Counted from the stretch's first letter, positions 1 through 13,696 are shown. The stretch is 64,000 nt of DNA from DUOA01 sp012839095 (GCA_050951505.1 JBMNJE010000003.1:1-64000); one strand, 5' to 3'. A program made the numbers and translations. The notes: generated by a model not told the origin, from the sequence alone.

Positions 1-471
1 AGCTGCCTCTGCAATTGCCTCGTTGTTGGACCTCCCTGCAGCTATATACTTATCAACCTCCTGGTTAAACAGCTCTTGCTGGCGGCTTACAGAGCGGTAT
101 GAAGAACAAATCAGAAGCTCTACTCCATCTTTTCTGGCATTATCTATCATATCAGTCACATATCCGGCTATTCTATCATCAACCTGATGCTGGTTTTGTA
201 CCTTTTTAAGCTGAACAGTATAATCAGCAGGCAAAGGATTTTCTCTATTGACCAAGAGCAGGAAATCTTCGCTGGCCTCCATCATGTTCTCCTTCTCATC
301 ATCAAATTCTCTATGCTCTTTTTCGTTTGGAACATTATTATCCCACTTCAATATTACAATAAGCAGGATAACTGCAATTAGAAAAATCAAAGCTTGAATA
401 CTCTGTCTTAATATTCTTGTTTTAGAGCGGCGCTGATGCACTTTACCAGCCTTTGCATGTTTACGTTTCAT
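1..471 (-). CDS. D-Ala-D-Ala carboxypeptidase-like protein, M15/VanY family (partial)
   Basis: The gene runs off the left edge; only the first 157 residues are present. A basic N-terminus (1-22) precedes one membrane segment (about 24-42), then an extracellular part with LVNRENPLPADY (73-84) and SSYRSVSRQQ (123-132). Both are hallmarks of the LAS/VanY (M15B) peptidases, which trim the terminal D-Ala from peptidoglycan stem peptides outside the membrane. The ATG at 469-471 follows GGAGGGCTT, a good ribosome binding site. The zinc HxxxxxxD and HxxH motifs would lie beyond the window, so catalytic competence cannot be judged. It is divergent from the sirtuin gene. Confidence 0.8.
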   Translation of the reverse strand, partial: MKRKHAKAGKVHQRRSKTRILRQSIQALIFLIAVILLIVILKWDNNVPNEKEHREFDDEKENMMEASEDFLLLVNRENPLPADYTVQLKKVQNQHQVDDRIAGYVTDMIDNARKDGVELLICSSYRSVSRQQELFNQEVDKYIAAGRSNNEAIAEAA

Positions 472-634
472 AAGCCCTCCAATTTCCACATGGTCATTAT
501 AGCATGATCTCTTTCTATTTATATGCAATTCTGCCTTATTCTATATTGATATAAGAATAATCGGTTAAAGGCTGACTGAAACAGCCCTGGTTGTCTGTGC
601 AGGAAATTGAGGTAAAGTATTGTAGATTTGGATG

Positions 635-643
635 TGTTATAAT
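635..643 (+). promoter_or_regulatory. Candidate extended -10 promoter of the sirtuin gene
   Basis: TGT followed by TATAAT (638-643) is an extended -10 element about 60 bases before the chosen sirtuin start. No good -35 lies 17 bases upstream, as is common for extended -10 promoters. Inferred from sequence only. Confidence 0.35.
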
Positions 644-704
644 GGTAACGGGCAGGAACTTAAAACCAATGAAGCATATCATATTTATTCAGGAGGAGGT
701 TCAT

Positions 705-1433
705 ATGCAAATTCAAAAATTAAAGACTTTGATTTCTGAGAGCTCGAATATTGTATTTTTTGGCGGGGCAGGTGTGTCAACTGAGAGCAATATCCCAGAC
801 TTCCGAAGTGAAAGCGGTATTTTTGCAGCTAAACAGAAATACGGATACTCTCCCGAATATATGCTGAGTCATAGTTTTTTTATAGAACATACTGCAGAGT
901 TCTATGACTATTACAAAAATCAAATGATATATAAGGATGCGAAACCAAATAAAGCTCATCTTTCACTGGCATATTTGGAACAGATCGGGAAATTGAAAGC
1001 CGTCATTACTCAGAATATAGACGGTCTTCATCAACAGGCCGGCAGCCGGGAAGTGCTGGAGCTTCATGGATCCGTACATAGAAACTATTGTATGAAATGC
1101 GGAAAAAAATACAGCCTTGATCATGTTCTGAATAGCTCGGATGTTCCGAAATGCAGTATGTGCGATGGTATGGTCAGGCCGGATGTTGTTCTTTATGAAG
1201 AAATGCTTGATGATAATATTTTGAGCAAGTCAGCTGAATACATCAGCAATGCGGATGTACTGATTGTAGGCGGAACTTCTCTGGCGGTCTACCCGGCAGC
1301 AGGGTTAATCAATTATTACAGGGGCGGCAAATTAATACTTATAAATAAATCTGCAACGCCATATGACGGCATGGCTGATTTAGTCATTAACGACAGTATC
1401 GGAAAAGTATTGGGAGAAGTAATGCCCGAATAG
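705..1433 (+). CDS. cobB: NAD-dependent protein deacylase, sirtuin (Sir2/CobB) family
   Basis: The sirtuin removes acyl groups from lysines using NAD+, releasing nicotinamide and O-acyl-ADP-ribose, in the cytoplasm. Seen: GAGVSTESNIPDFR (21-34) for NAD binding, TQNID (102-106), catalytic His121 in LHGS, and a zinc ribbon with Cys129, Cys132, Cys150 and Cys153, then GGTSLAVYPAAG near the C-terminus. All expected residues are present and the length (242) is normal. The reading frame opens at 591, but I choose the ATG at 705 because AGGAGGAGGT lies just upstream and the conserved fold begins there. It appears monocistronic. Confidence 0.93.
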   Translation: MQIQKLKTLISESSNIVFFGGAGVSTESNIPDFRSESGIFAAKQKYGYSPEYMLSHSFFIEHTAEFYDYYKNQMIYKDAKPNKAHLSLAYLEQIGKLKAVITQNIDGLHQQAGSREVLELHGSVHRNYCMKCGKKYSLDHVLNSSDVPKCSMCDGMVRPDVVLYEEMLDDNILSKSAEYISNADVLIVGGTSLAVYPAAGLINYYRGGKLILINKSATPYDGMADLVINDSIGKVLGEVMPE

Positions 1434-1523
1434 AAGAACAGGCCATGCCGATTCGGACATGTGAAGATTTCATTTCTTGCCAAGGTTTATAACTGTACTA
1501 TTCAGAAAACATGAGGTGGCGCT

Positions 1524-3095
1524 ATGACAAGCTCATTTACAGACCTTCTGTATGAGAATCGCAGGCGGGTTGGTGTTCTTTCCTTAATCTTACTTGGAAT
1601 TCTAATCAGAGCTTACGGAATTGGCAGTATTCCTGCCGGATTGAATCAGGATGAAGCATTTGCAGGTTACGAAGCCTTCTCACTGTTGAATTATGGTGTT
1701 GACTCCGCAGGCTATCGTAATCCCTGCTACTTTGTGTCCTGGGGCAGCGGCATGAATGTTCTGGAAAGCTACCTGGCAATTCCTTTTATGAAATTGTTTG
1801 GGCCTTCCGTCATTACCCTTAGATTGCCTCAACTGTTATTATCCTGCATCTCCTTGTTTGTATTCTACTTATTATTAAAGGAAACATTTACAGAAAAAAC
1901 TGCCCTGCTGGGTCTTGGACTTCTGGTTATTTCACCCTGGCATATTATGCTGAGCCGATGGGGCCTGGAATCCAATCTGGCTCCATCCTTTTTGCTGTTC
2001 GGCCTTTACTTCTTCTTATCTGGGATTAAAAAGAACCAATACTGGATAGTTTCCGCCCTTATGTTTGGACTGTCGCTATATGCTTATTCCATCACTTGGA
2101 TTGCTGTTCCAATAACCCTTATTTGTTACATCGCATATATCATAGTAACCGGGCAAAGAATTAAGCTTAGATATGCTCTGATATCTTCTGTTATTCTGTT
2201 TGTTATTGCCCTTCCCCTCATTCTATTTGTGCTGGTAAACAAGGGATATGTTCCGGAAATCACAACAAGCTTTATATCAATACCTAAATTGCTGGTAATG
2301 CGGGACTATGAGATTTCTCTGCGAAATATGGTTTCCTGGAAATCCTATCACAATTTAATTAATATCCTATGGCATCAAAATGACGGACTTTACTGGAATG
2401 CAATTCCTGAATTCGGTCTCTTTTATAAGTTCAGTCTGCCATTTATGCTGCTGGGCGGAGTTAGAATCTTTGCATCCTCATTGAAAAATGCACGTAAAAA
2501 GGAATTTTGTTATGAAGGAATAATTTGTTTGGGAGCGGTATGTTCCATACTGACATGTCTGTTAATCTCAAATCTTAATATTAATAAGGCCAATACCTTG
2601 CATTTCTTTATGCTAATAATGCTGACGCTCGGTATAGAGAAAGCCTTTAACATATTCCGAGATTATTCTTTGATAAGAAAGTCTATTATTGCGGCCTACG
2701 GGCTTGCCTTTGTGTTTTTTCTGTCCTTTTACTTTGGCAGCTATAATCAGCAAATTTCATATGCTTTCAGGGCAGGTGTTGAAGAATCAGTTGCCTATAT
2801 AAAGAATATGGAATTCACAGATGTATGTGTGGATTCGAGTATCTATTATCCTCAAATTATGTTTTTTGATCAGACACCTAATGATGTTTACAGAAAAACC
2901 GTAAAATACACCAATTACCCATCAGCTTTTCTGAATGTATCAGAATTCGGCAAGTACAAGTTTGGTATCGATTATGAAAACTTACCTGCACATGAAGCAT
3001 ATATAATTGACAAGAACAAGGAGGAAATCTTTGCTTCGCTGGGATATAAAGTCGTTGGTTTTGGAAACTTTTCAGTGGCGCATGAATCTCAATGA
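1524..3095 (+). CDS. GT39/PMT-type membrane glycosyltransferase
   Basis: A 523-residue polytopic membrane protein of the PMT_2/ArnT-like glycosyltransferase group, which move sugars from polyprenyl-phosphate donors on the outer face of the membrane. After the first membrane segment (about 16-32) comes NQDEAFAGYE (41-50), with the acidic pair in the first external loop that is typical of GT-C enzymes. About ten further hydrophobic segments follow, then a soluble C-terminal part of about 110 residues. The start has a GAGGTGG site. The acceptor (protein, teichoic acid or glycolipid) cannot be read from the sequence, and no glycan cluster surrounds it. Confidence 0.75.
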   Translation: MTSSFTDLLYENRRRVGVLSLILLGILIRAYGIGSIPAGLNQDEAFAGYEAFSLLNYGVDSAGYRNPCYFVSWGSGMNVLESYLAIPFMKLFGPSVITLRLPQLLLSCISLFVFYLLLKETFTEKTALLGLGLLVISPWHIMLSRWGLESNLAPSFLLFGLYFFLSGIKKNQYWIVSALMFGLSLYAYSITWIAVPITLICYIAYIIVTGQRIKLRYALISSVILFVIALPLILFVLVNKGYVPEITTSFISIPKLLVMRDYEISLRNMVSWKSYHNLINILWHQNDGLYWNAIPEFGLFYKFSLPFMLLGGVRIFASSLKNARKKEFCYEGIICLGAVCSILTCLLISNLNINKANTLHFFMLIMLTLGIEKAFNIFRDYSLIRKSIIAAYGLAFVFFLSFYFGSYNQQISYAFRAGVEESVAYIKNMEFTDVCVDSSIYYPQIMFFDQTPNDVYRKTVKYTNYPSAFLNVSEFGKYKFGIDYENLPAHEAYIIDKNKEEIFASLGYKVVGFGNFSVAHESQ

Positions 3096-3174
3096 AACCG
3101 ATACTTAATGTACACTTCCCTGCCTGCATCAGTTAATATAAACCTACCTGCTTCTTCTGTTCCGGTTCTTCCTA

Positions 3175-3828
3175 TCAATTCTTAATGCTTACACCGCCAA
3201 AAACGGAAGTGCAATTGATTTTAAGAATCGGATCCCTGCCGATGTCATCACTCGGAACATAGACTGCTTTGTTTTCCCATCCGCCGAAAAGAGGCGTACC
3301 GGTAATTTGAACATTCCAATGTTTCGGAACTATAATGCCTATTCCGCCGAAAACAGCAGTCAGCTCCAAGTCAGCACCTTTTTCGGAGATCTCGGCATCC
3401 CGAAGGTTAATTTCAGCTCCGCCGAAAACAGCTGCAACGCTTCCTCCAGTGAAGTTTTGTGATTCAATATTTGTTTGTATGCTGGAAAAGAAAGCAAAAT
3501 GACTGATGCGGTCCGTGTTCAAATGTCTTTTTTTCCCTGAAATGCGGCTGAAAATAAACCAGCAGCCGATTAAGATCAGGATGACAGGAAATACCATATC
3601 TTTGGAAATCCAATTCAGATTGCTTGCTAGGAATATAAAGCCAAACACCATGATAATGAGACCGGTAATAATGGAAGCTGAGCGTTTAAAGATTTGAACA
3701 AGGCCTATCAAAATAACAAGCAAAGGCCACCAGTCTCCGAAGCCGTCAAATACATTGAAAATATTATTTAAAAGAAAGGCCGCTCCTAAAAGTACCAACA
3801 GCAATCCAAATAATGCTCTGTTCCTCAT
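3175..3828 (-). CDS. LiaF-like membrane protein with cell-wall-active antibiotic response C-terminal domain
   Basis: 217 residues: four N-terminal membrane segments (about 5-25, 34-48, 52-69, 77-93; DUF5668-like), then a beta-rich C-terminal domain (110-217) with four FGG motifs (AVFGG, AVFGG, LFGG, SVFGG) as in LiaF/VraT proteins. In Bacillus LiaF restrains the LiaRS two-component system that senses envelope stress. No LiaS or LiaR gene is adjacent here, so a regulatory role is inferred from the family only. The ATG at 3826-3828 follows GGGAGGCG. The gene is convergent with the GT39 gene; no clear terminator is visible in the 79 bases between them. Confidence 0.75.
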   Translation of the reverse strand: MRNRALFGLLLVLLGAAFLLNNIFNVFDGFGDWWPLLVILIGLVQIFKRSASIITGLIIMVFGFIFLASNLNWISKDMVFPVILILIGCWFIFSRISGKKRHLNTDRISHFAFFSSIQTNIESQNFTGGSVAAVFGGAEINLRDAEISEKGADLELTAVFGGIGIIVPKHWNVQITGTPLFGGWENKAVYVPSDDIGRDPILKINCTSVFGGVSIKN

Positions 3829-4023
3829 AATTTCGCCTCCCGTTTCCTAATATCCATTTTTTACTATTGTATCATTCTTTTCTTGGTACCGCAATTAAAG
3901 TAAAGTTAAATCTTCAATATGCGTACCAACTCAAGAACCATTAATTCAGCATTAAAGGTGCAGAATTATGGAATTTTTCATTATAAAAGCAGTAGTTCAG
4001 GGCCTTTGTATGCCGGCAGACAC

Positions 4024-4058
4024 AAAAAAAACGCCAGATAACAATCATTATCTGACGC
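4024..4058 (-). terminator. Rho-independent terminator of the rRNA operon
   Basis: On the minus strand a stem GTCAGATAA/TTATCTGGC with a short loop is followed by eight T residues. It sits directly after tRNA-Asn and ends the 16S-23S-5S-tRNA transcript. Confidence 0.9.
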
Positions 4059-4065
4059 TTATGTA

Positions 4066-4140
<75 letters not shown>

Positions 4141-4143
4141 CTA

Positions 4144-4195
4144 TGTCAGGGACATACTTCAGCAAGAATGACCTTCTGTCAGAAGTCTGTCCCTG
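4144..4195 (-). other. Processing stalk between 5S rRNA and tRNA-Asn
   Basis: CAGGGACATACTTC (4147-4160) pairs with GAAGTCTGTCCCTG (4182-4195), 14 bp with one mismatch. Together with a similar stem on the other side of 5S it probably guides RNase cleavage of the precursor. Confidence 0.6.
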
Positions 4196-4204
4196 TACAA
4201 ATTG

Positions 4205-4321
4205 ATCCGGCAGCGTCCTACTCTCCCGGGCGGTCTCCCGCCAAGTACCATCGGCGCTGAAAGGCTTAACTTCTGTGTTCGGTATGGGAACAGGTGTGAC
4301 CCTTTCGCCATCGCCGCCGGA
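4205..4321 (-). rRNA. rrf: 5S ribosomal RNA
   Basis: About 117 bases with the conserved loop containing CCATACCGAACACAGAAG and complementary ends (TCCGGCGGCG at the 5' end, CGCTGCCGGA at the 3' end). It is the third rRNA of the operon. Ends are placed by the terminal helix and are good to a few bases. Confidence 0.95.
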
Positions 4322-4360
4322 TAATGCCCGGCTGCATTTTGACAGCCGTATGTAAGGTAT

Positions 4361-4409
4361 GGGGACACTCCTCTTTCTCTGCGGGTCATCCTTGTTGAGG
4401 AATGTCCCC
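4361..4409 (-). other. Processing stalk between 23S and 5S rRNA
   Basis: GGGGACACTCCTC (from 4361) pairs with GAGGAATGTCCCC (ending 4409), about 13 bp with one weak pair and a loop of about 23 bases. Position and shape fit an RNase processing stem; this is inferred. Confidence 0.55.
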
Positions 4410-4465
4410 GATTGAAAGATAGTGCCTTGCACCCTCAAAACTACACAATGCAAATCATGTTTATT

Positions 4466-9494
<5,029 letters not shown>

Positions 9495-9676
9495 AAATCT
9501 TAATCTTTAACTCAAGTGAGTCAAAGCTATTTTACGGTTTTGTTTGAATAGCTCATAAACTTTTCGCTTAGCTTTCCGCTTTGCGTTGTTCCTCAGAATT
9601 GACTTCAATTCTTTGCTTCTACACTGTTTAGTTTTCAAGGACCAATCTCGTCCCCGCTTTTGGCGGCGACTTTTAT

Positions 9677-9705
9677 ATCTTATCAAATCCTGCACCCAAT
9701 GTCAA
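9677..9705 (-). promoter_or_regulatory. rRNA operon promoter P2
   Basis: On the minus strand TTGACA (9705-9700) and TAAGAT (9682-9677) are separated by exactly 17 bases, a near-consensus housekeeping sigma promoter about 185 bases before 16S. Confidence 0.85.
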
Positions 9706-9763
9706 CAGCAAATTTCAATTATTTTTTTAACTTCAGTTCTGCTGCTTCCCCATCGGGAATCAT

Positions 9764-9792
9764 ATCTTAACATGTGCATTTTACTTTGTCAA
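9764..9792 (-). promoter_or_regulatory. rRNA operon promoter P1
   Basis: TTGACA (9792-9787) and TAAGAT (9769-9764), again with a 17-base spacer; identical hexamers to the downstream promoter. Tandem promoters are typical of rRNA operons. Confidence 0.85.
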
Positions 9793-9837
9793 CATACGTA
9801 TTTAAGGAATTATTTTGAAACAAAGCTTTTGCTGAAT

Positions 9838-10422
9838 TCACCTTATGCCAAACTGCCTTATAATTCCGCCGGCCATCACATCAGCCATAACCATAGCCTG
9901 TTCTTCCAATTTGTCTACTATCATTGCAGCGGCTTCATAATCTCCGGCAAAGGTGGCTTTGACTTCTTCATTTACTAAATCCAAATGCTGCCTCATCATC
10001 GCTCTCCATTGCTCTTCTGACCAATAAGGATTAATTTTTCCCAGGAATTCTGCGATTGCATCTCCATTCTGATACCACCTTCGCTCTAATTCCTGTGCCC
10101 TTTGATTGTCCCCTGCTTTTATCGCATTGATGATGTCCGCAGCCAGAACCAGATGCTCCGTCAGCAAATCCTTGAATCGGGAAGCAATTCGCGGTCCATA
10201 GTAGAATGTCAGCATCTTTTCAAAATCCACCGGATTACGCAGTAATCTGCCAACAACTGCATCGGCATTCGGCAACCCTAATACCAGGCTCACGACAGCA
10301 GCTGCCGTCCAGTAGGTATGTTGCACCCATAATGATCGTATCTGATTTCTGATATCGACCTGAGCCTCTGTATATACATTGGATACATAATAGATACCCT
10401 GATTATAATACAAGTCAAACAC
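9838..10422 (-). CDS. Conserved helical protein of unknown function
   Basis: 194 residues, soluble and predicted largely alpha-helical, rich in Trp, Tyr and acidic residues. Notable segments are WVQHTYWTAAAVVSLVLGLP near residue 32, LLRNPVDFEKMLTFYYGP, an AIKAGDNQRAQELERRW stretch, GKINPYWSEEQWRAMMRQHL, and VKATFAGDYEAAAMIVDKLE. The two halves look like an internal duplication (HL...IKAGD...A versus HL...VKATFAGDYEAA). I recognise no catalytic motif. It begins with GTG preceded by a weak AATGAG, and ends just upstream of the rRNA promoters. It is not obviously co-transcribed with gltX, which has its own terminator. Confidence 0.7.
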   Translation of the reverse strand: MFDLYYNQGIYYVSNVYTEAQVDIRNQIRSLWVQHTYWTAAAVVSLVLGLPNADAVVGRLLRNPVDFEKMLTFYYGPRIASRFKDLLTEHLVLAADIINAIKAGDNQRAQELERRWYQNGDAIAEFLGKINPYWSEEQWRAMMRQHLDLVNEEVKATFAGDYEAAAMIVDKLEEQAMVMADVMAGGIIRQFGIR

Positions 10423-10676
10423 CTCATTCTTATTTTTGCATTTTATATGGAAAGAAATTTAAATGCCAATCCATACAATCTATATTATTTATGTTATGAA
10501 AATAGAATAAGAATGTTAACCCGGGTGAATTATGTTATCAGCCATAAAAAACAGACAAAAAAGCCCAGTATCCCGTCACCACACACGACAGAGATCGCTG
10601 GACTATTTAACATCATAATCATTTATAACACAACATAAAAATGTAAGCTTATTAAGTTTACATAATCTAATATTTC
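10423..10676. other. Intergenic region without a gene
   Basis: An AT-rich gap of 254 bases between two minus-strand genes. It holds the gltX terminator and presumably the promoter of the 194-residue protein; nothing else is recognised. Confidence 0.6.
10556..10603 (-). terminator. Rho-independent terminator downstream of gltX
   Basis: On the minus strand GTCCAG pairs with CTGGGC, continuing inward with ATCTCTGTC/GACGGGAT, and a run of six Ts follows. Strong intrinsic terminator. Confidence 0.85.
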
Positions 10677-12140
10677 TTATTCCTTCTGCGCTTTCTGCAA
10701 AATATCCCGTCCAATCCGCAGGCGTCTCATGGTCTCTTCCCTGCCAAGCAGGGTCAGGATTTCAATGGCACCGCCCGGCGTAACCAGCTTCCCGGAGGCT
10801 GCTATACGCACCGGCCACAATACCTGACTGTTCCTTACCCCCAATTCTGCAATCAGATCAAAGAGCGCTTTATGCAGGCTGTCTTCGGTCCAATCCTCCA
10901 CCTGTTCCAAAACTTCTATTGCCTTGGCCAGGTTCTCCAGGGAATTCTCCAGTGTTGTCCTGCTTTTCTTATGAACAAACAAGGCAGCTTCATATTCAGG
11001 CAATTCTGCCAGAAAGGAAACCATAGCGGGGATTTCATTCAGAACTTCAGTCCTGCCCTGTACCAGAGAGCTGAGCAGCATCAGGTTCATCTCTTCAGGC
11101 AGCCCGGCTTCCCTGTAATAAGGAAGGGCCATCTCATGGAATTCCTCCAGGCTCAGTTTTTTGATGTATTCCCCATTCATCCAGCGAAGCTTGTTTATGT
11201 CAAAAATAGCAGGAGATTTACTCAGACCCTTAATATCGAAGGCCTCCACAAGCTCCTCCATGGTAAAGAATTCCCTGTCATCGCCGGGGCTCCATCCCAG
11301 CAGGGCTACATAGTTGATTATGGCTTCCTTCAGATAGCCCTTGCTGTAAAAATCATCAAAGGAAGCATCTCCATCCCTTTTACTCAGCTTTTTGCCGGGT
11401 TCCCTCATAACCGGAGACAGATGAATGTATTTGGGTATTTCCCAGCCGAAAGCCTCATATATCAGATTATATCTGGGAGTGGATGATAGATACTCACTGC
11501 CTCTGACCACAGGATTAATTTTCATCAGATGATCATCTATAACATTGGCAAGGTTATAGGTAGGCATACCATCGGATTTCAGCAGAATTCCGTCATCCAG
11601 GGTGCTGTTTTCCACTGTGATGGTTCCAAACAACTCATCATGGAAGCTGGTAGTGCCGGTACGTGGTATTTTCTGACGGATAACCCAGGGGATGCCGCTC
11701 TTAAGCTTTTCCTCCACTTCCTGCCCGGACAGCTCCCTGCAATGGCCGTCGTATCCGAAGGCTTTATTGCTTTTTACTGCCTCATCCCGGAGTTGATCCA
11801 GGCGCTCCTTTGAACAGAAGCAGTAGTAGGCACCGCCTTTTTCAACCAACTCTTTAGCATACTTCAGATAAACTGGTTTACGCTCTGATTGGATATAGGG
11901 ACCATAGGGCCCGCCTATGTCCGGTCCCTCATCATGGTTCAGGCCTACCAGTCTCAGGGTATTATAGATTACTTCTGTAGCCCCTTCAACGTAGCGATCC
12001 TGATCAGTATCCTCTATCCTAAGCAGGAATTTTCCCTTGTTTTTTTTGGCTATTAGATAGGTATAAAGGGCAGTCCGCAGCCCTCCAATATGCAGATAAC
12101 CGGTAGGACTGGGAGCAAACCTGGTTCTGATCTCTTTCAT
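10677..12140 (-). CDS. gltX: Glutamyl-tRNA synthetase
   Basis: Class I aminoacyl-tRNA synthetase that charges tRNA-Glu in the cytoplasm (487 residues, normal length). Seen: the HIGH-type signature HIGG at 17-20, the KLSKR motif at 251-255, and a zinc-site pattern Cys107-x-Cys109 ... Tyr130-xxx-Cys134 as in the E. coli enzyme, followed by an alpha-helical anticodon-binding C-terminus. The ATG follows a GGGAGG site. It has its own promoter and terminator. Whether it also charges tRNA-Gln (needing GatCAB) cannot be decided here. Confidence 0.97.
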   Translation of the reverse strand: MKEIRTRFAPSPTGYLHIGGLRTALYTYLIAKKNKGKFLLRIEDTDQDRYVEGATEVIYNTLRLVGLNHDEGPDIGGPYGPYIQSERKPVYLKYAKELVEKGGAYYCFCSKERLDQLRDEAVKSNKAFGYDGHCRELSGQEVEEKLKSGIPWVIRQKIPRTGTTSFHDELFGTITVENSTLDDGILLKSDGMPTYNLANVIDDHLMKINPVVRGSEYLSSTPRYNLIYEAFGWEIPKYIHLSPVMREPGKKLSKRDGDASFDDFYSKGYLKEAIINYVALLGWSPGDDREFFTMEELVEAFDIKGLSKSPAIFDINKLRWMNGEYIKKLSLEEFHEMALPYYREAGLPEEMNLMLLSSLVQGRTEVLNEIPAMVSFLAELPEYEAALFVHKKSRTTLENSLENLAKAIEVLEQVEDWTEDSLHKALFDLIAELGVRNSQVLWPVRIAASGKLVTPGGAIEILTLLGREETMRRLRIGRDILQKAQKE

Positions 12141-12159
12141 GTTTCATCCTCCCTGTAAA

Positions 12160-12200
12160 TCATGAAAGCCCTTCACCAGCAGATGAAAGGCTGTGCCGAC
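12160..12200 (-). promoter_or_regulatory. Hairpin in the gltX 5' leader
   Basis: AGCCTTTCA pairs with TGAAGGGCT (9 bp) between the gltX promoter and its start codon. No T tract follows, and there is no T-box consensus, so the function is unclear; it could stabilise the message. Confidence 0.45.
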
Positions 12201-12218
12201 CCTCATGCTTTCGAATTT

Positions 12219-12247
12219 AGTATAATTGGTGAAACCAGGCCTGTCAA
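12219..12247 (-). promoter_or_regulatory. gltX promoter
   Basis: TTGACA (12247-12242) and TATACT (12224-12219) with a 17-base spacer on the minus strand, about 80 bases before the gltX start. Near-consensus housekeeping promoter. Confidence 0.8.
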
Positions 12248-12329
12248 GGCAAGGCTTTATGCTCAGTAAGGCCGCATTGCCCTCCTTATGAGAATCCCCG
12301 ACTAATCAATTGAGAAGCATCTTATTCTC

Positions 12330-12358
12330 TTGTCGCAAGGCATTCTTATTGATATAAT
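12330..12358 (+). promoter_or_regulatory. apgM promoter
   Basis: TTGTCG (12330-12335) and a perfect TATAAT (12353-12358) with a 17-base spacer. Transcription should begin near 12365, leaving a leader of about 120 bases before apgM. It is divergent from the gltX promoter. Confidence 0.75.
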
Positions 12359-12364
12359 GTATAG

Positions 12365-12480
12365 AATAATCTGAACAGGATTAAGCATAAGCGCAATTAG
12401 CGTACTAAGGAAGAAGGGTGGTGCAGCAGAGTTCGCCTTTCATGACTGAACATTATTCAGGTCACGATTTTCAGAACTCC
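12365..12480 (+). promoter_or_regulatory. Structured leader before apgM
   Basis: The leader can form three hairpins: CGC/GCG around 12393, AAGGGTG/CGCCTTT spanning about 12413-12440, and TGACTGAA/TTCAGGTCA spanning 12443-12465. AGGGTGG recalls the start of a T-box antiterminator but the NACC part is absent, and there is no room for a T-box stem I. No ribosome binding site precedes the start codon. Function unknown. Confidence 0.4.
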
Positions 12481-12481
12481 A

Positions 12482-13696
12482 TTGCCTATGAAATACATAG
12501 TCGTTTTAGGGGACGGCATGGCAGACTATCCCATCCCTGAATTGGGAAACAAAACACCCTTGCAGGCAGCCAGGAAGCCTAATATGGATTTTATGGCGGC
12601 TAACGGGGAATCCGGTCTGGCGGCAACCATACCGGCATCGCTTCCTCCCGGAAGCGATGTGGCCAATCTTTCGGTTTTGGGGTATGAACCGGAAAAATAT
12701 TATACAGGACGTTCTCCGCTGGAAGCAGCAAGCATTGGTGTACCCATGACTGCCAATGACATTACCTTCCGCACCAATCTGGTAACCCTTTCCGAGGCAG
12801 ACTCTTATGAAGAACGGATCATGCTGGATTACAGCGCTGATGAAATATCCACCGGGGAAGCTGAAGAGCTGATACAGGAAATGAACAGGCACTTTCAAAA
12901 TGATATCCTTACCTTTTACAAAGGGGTCAGCTACAGACACTGCCTGCTGTGGAAGGATGGTCCACTGAAATTTGAACTGACTCCTCCTCATGATATTCTT
13001 GACCAGAGAATTGCCCCTTACCTGCCCAAGGGGAAGGAGTCAGATGTTCTGTATAAAATGATGGAAGACAGCGCCAGATTTCTGTCCGGTCATCCCGTTA
13101 ACAAAAAACGTATAGAGCGGGGGCTCAGGCCGGCCAATTCCATCTGGATATGGGGACAGGGCAAAAAACCGGATATTCCATCATTCTTTGAAAGATATGG
13201 ATTGAACGGAGCTGTTATTTCCGCAGTGGATCTGGTGAGAGGGCTGGGAAAATGTGCGGGAATGGAGTCCATGGAAGTTGAAGGCGCTACGGGAAACCTG
13301 CATACCAATTATATGGGAAAGGCAGAAGCTGCACTGAAGGCATGCAAACAAGGAAAGGACTTTGTATATATCCATGTTGAGGCTCCCGACGAATGCGGAC
13401 ACCGGGGTGAGGCGGAGAACAAGGTTAGGGCAATTGAGCTCATTGATGAGCAAATTATAGGTGTGCTTTTGAATGGCCTGTCAGAATACGACGATTACAG
13501 GATACTGGTGCTGCCGGATCATGCCACTCCCCTGGCTTTGAGAACTCATACCCGTGATCCGATTCCATATGCTCTGTATCAGAAAAGTAGAAAAATAAAG
13601 GGCCTGGTGCAAAGCTATGATGAGTTTGCTGCCAAAAGCAGCGGTATTTTTTATTCCTCAGGTCCGTCCCTTATGTCCCGTTTTTTAAAAGGATGA
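12482..13696 (+). CDS. apgM: 2,3-bisphosphoglycerate-independent phosphoglycerate mutase, ApgM/archaeal type
   Basis: 404 residues of the alkaline-phosphatase superfamily, COG3635 type, which interconverts 3- and 2-phosphoglycerate using divalent metals; some members have been annotated as homoserine kinase. Metal-site segments are seen: GDGMADYP near the N-terminus, PGSDVANLSVLGY with the likely phosphorylated Ser, EAPDECGHRGE and LPDHATP. Family length is about 400. The start is either TTG 12482 or ATG 12488; neither has a ribosome binding site, which is unusual for this genome. It lies between the divergent gltX and argS rather than with glycolytic or threonine genes. Confidence 0.85.
   Translation: MPMKYIVVLGDGMADYPIPELGNKTPLQAARKPNMDFMAANGESGLAATIPASLPPGSDVANLSVLGYEPEKYYTGRSPLEAASIGVPMTANDITFRTNLVTLSEADSYEERIMLDYSADEISTGEAEELIQEMNRHFQNDILTFYKGVSYRHCLLWKDGPLKFELTPPHDILDQRIAPYLPKGKESDVLYKMMEDSARFLSGHPVNKKRIERGLRPANSIWIWGQGKKPDIPSFFERYGLNGAVISAVDLVRGLGKCAGMESMEVEGATGNLHTNYMGKAEAALKACKQGKDFVYIHVEAPDECGHRGEAENKVRAIELIDEQIIGVLLNGLSEYDDYRILVLPDHATPLALRTHTRDPIPYALYQKSRKIKGLVQSYDEFAAKSSGIFYSSGPSLMSRFLKG

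Noticed and set aside
12413..12440. T-box riboswitch before apgM
   Set aside because: Only AGGGTGG fits; the NACC antiterminator part, stem I and room for a specifier loop are missing. Kept as an unexplained leader only.
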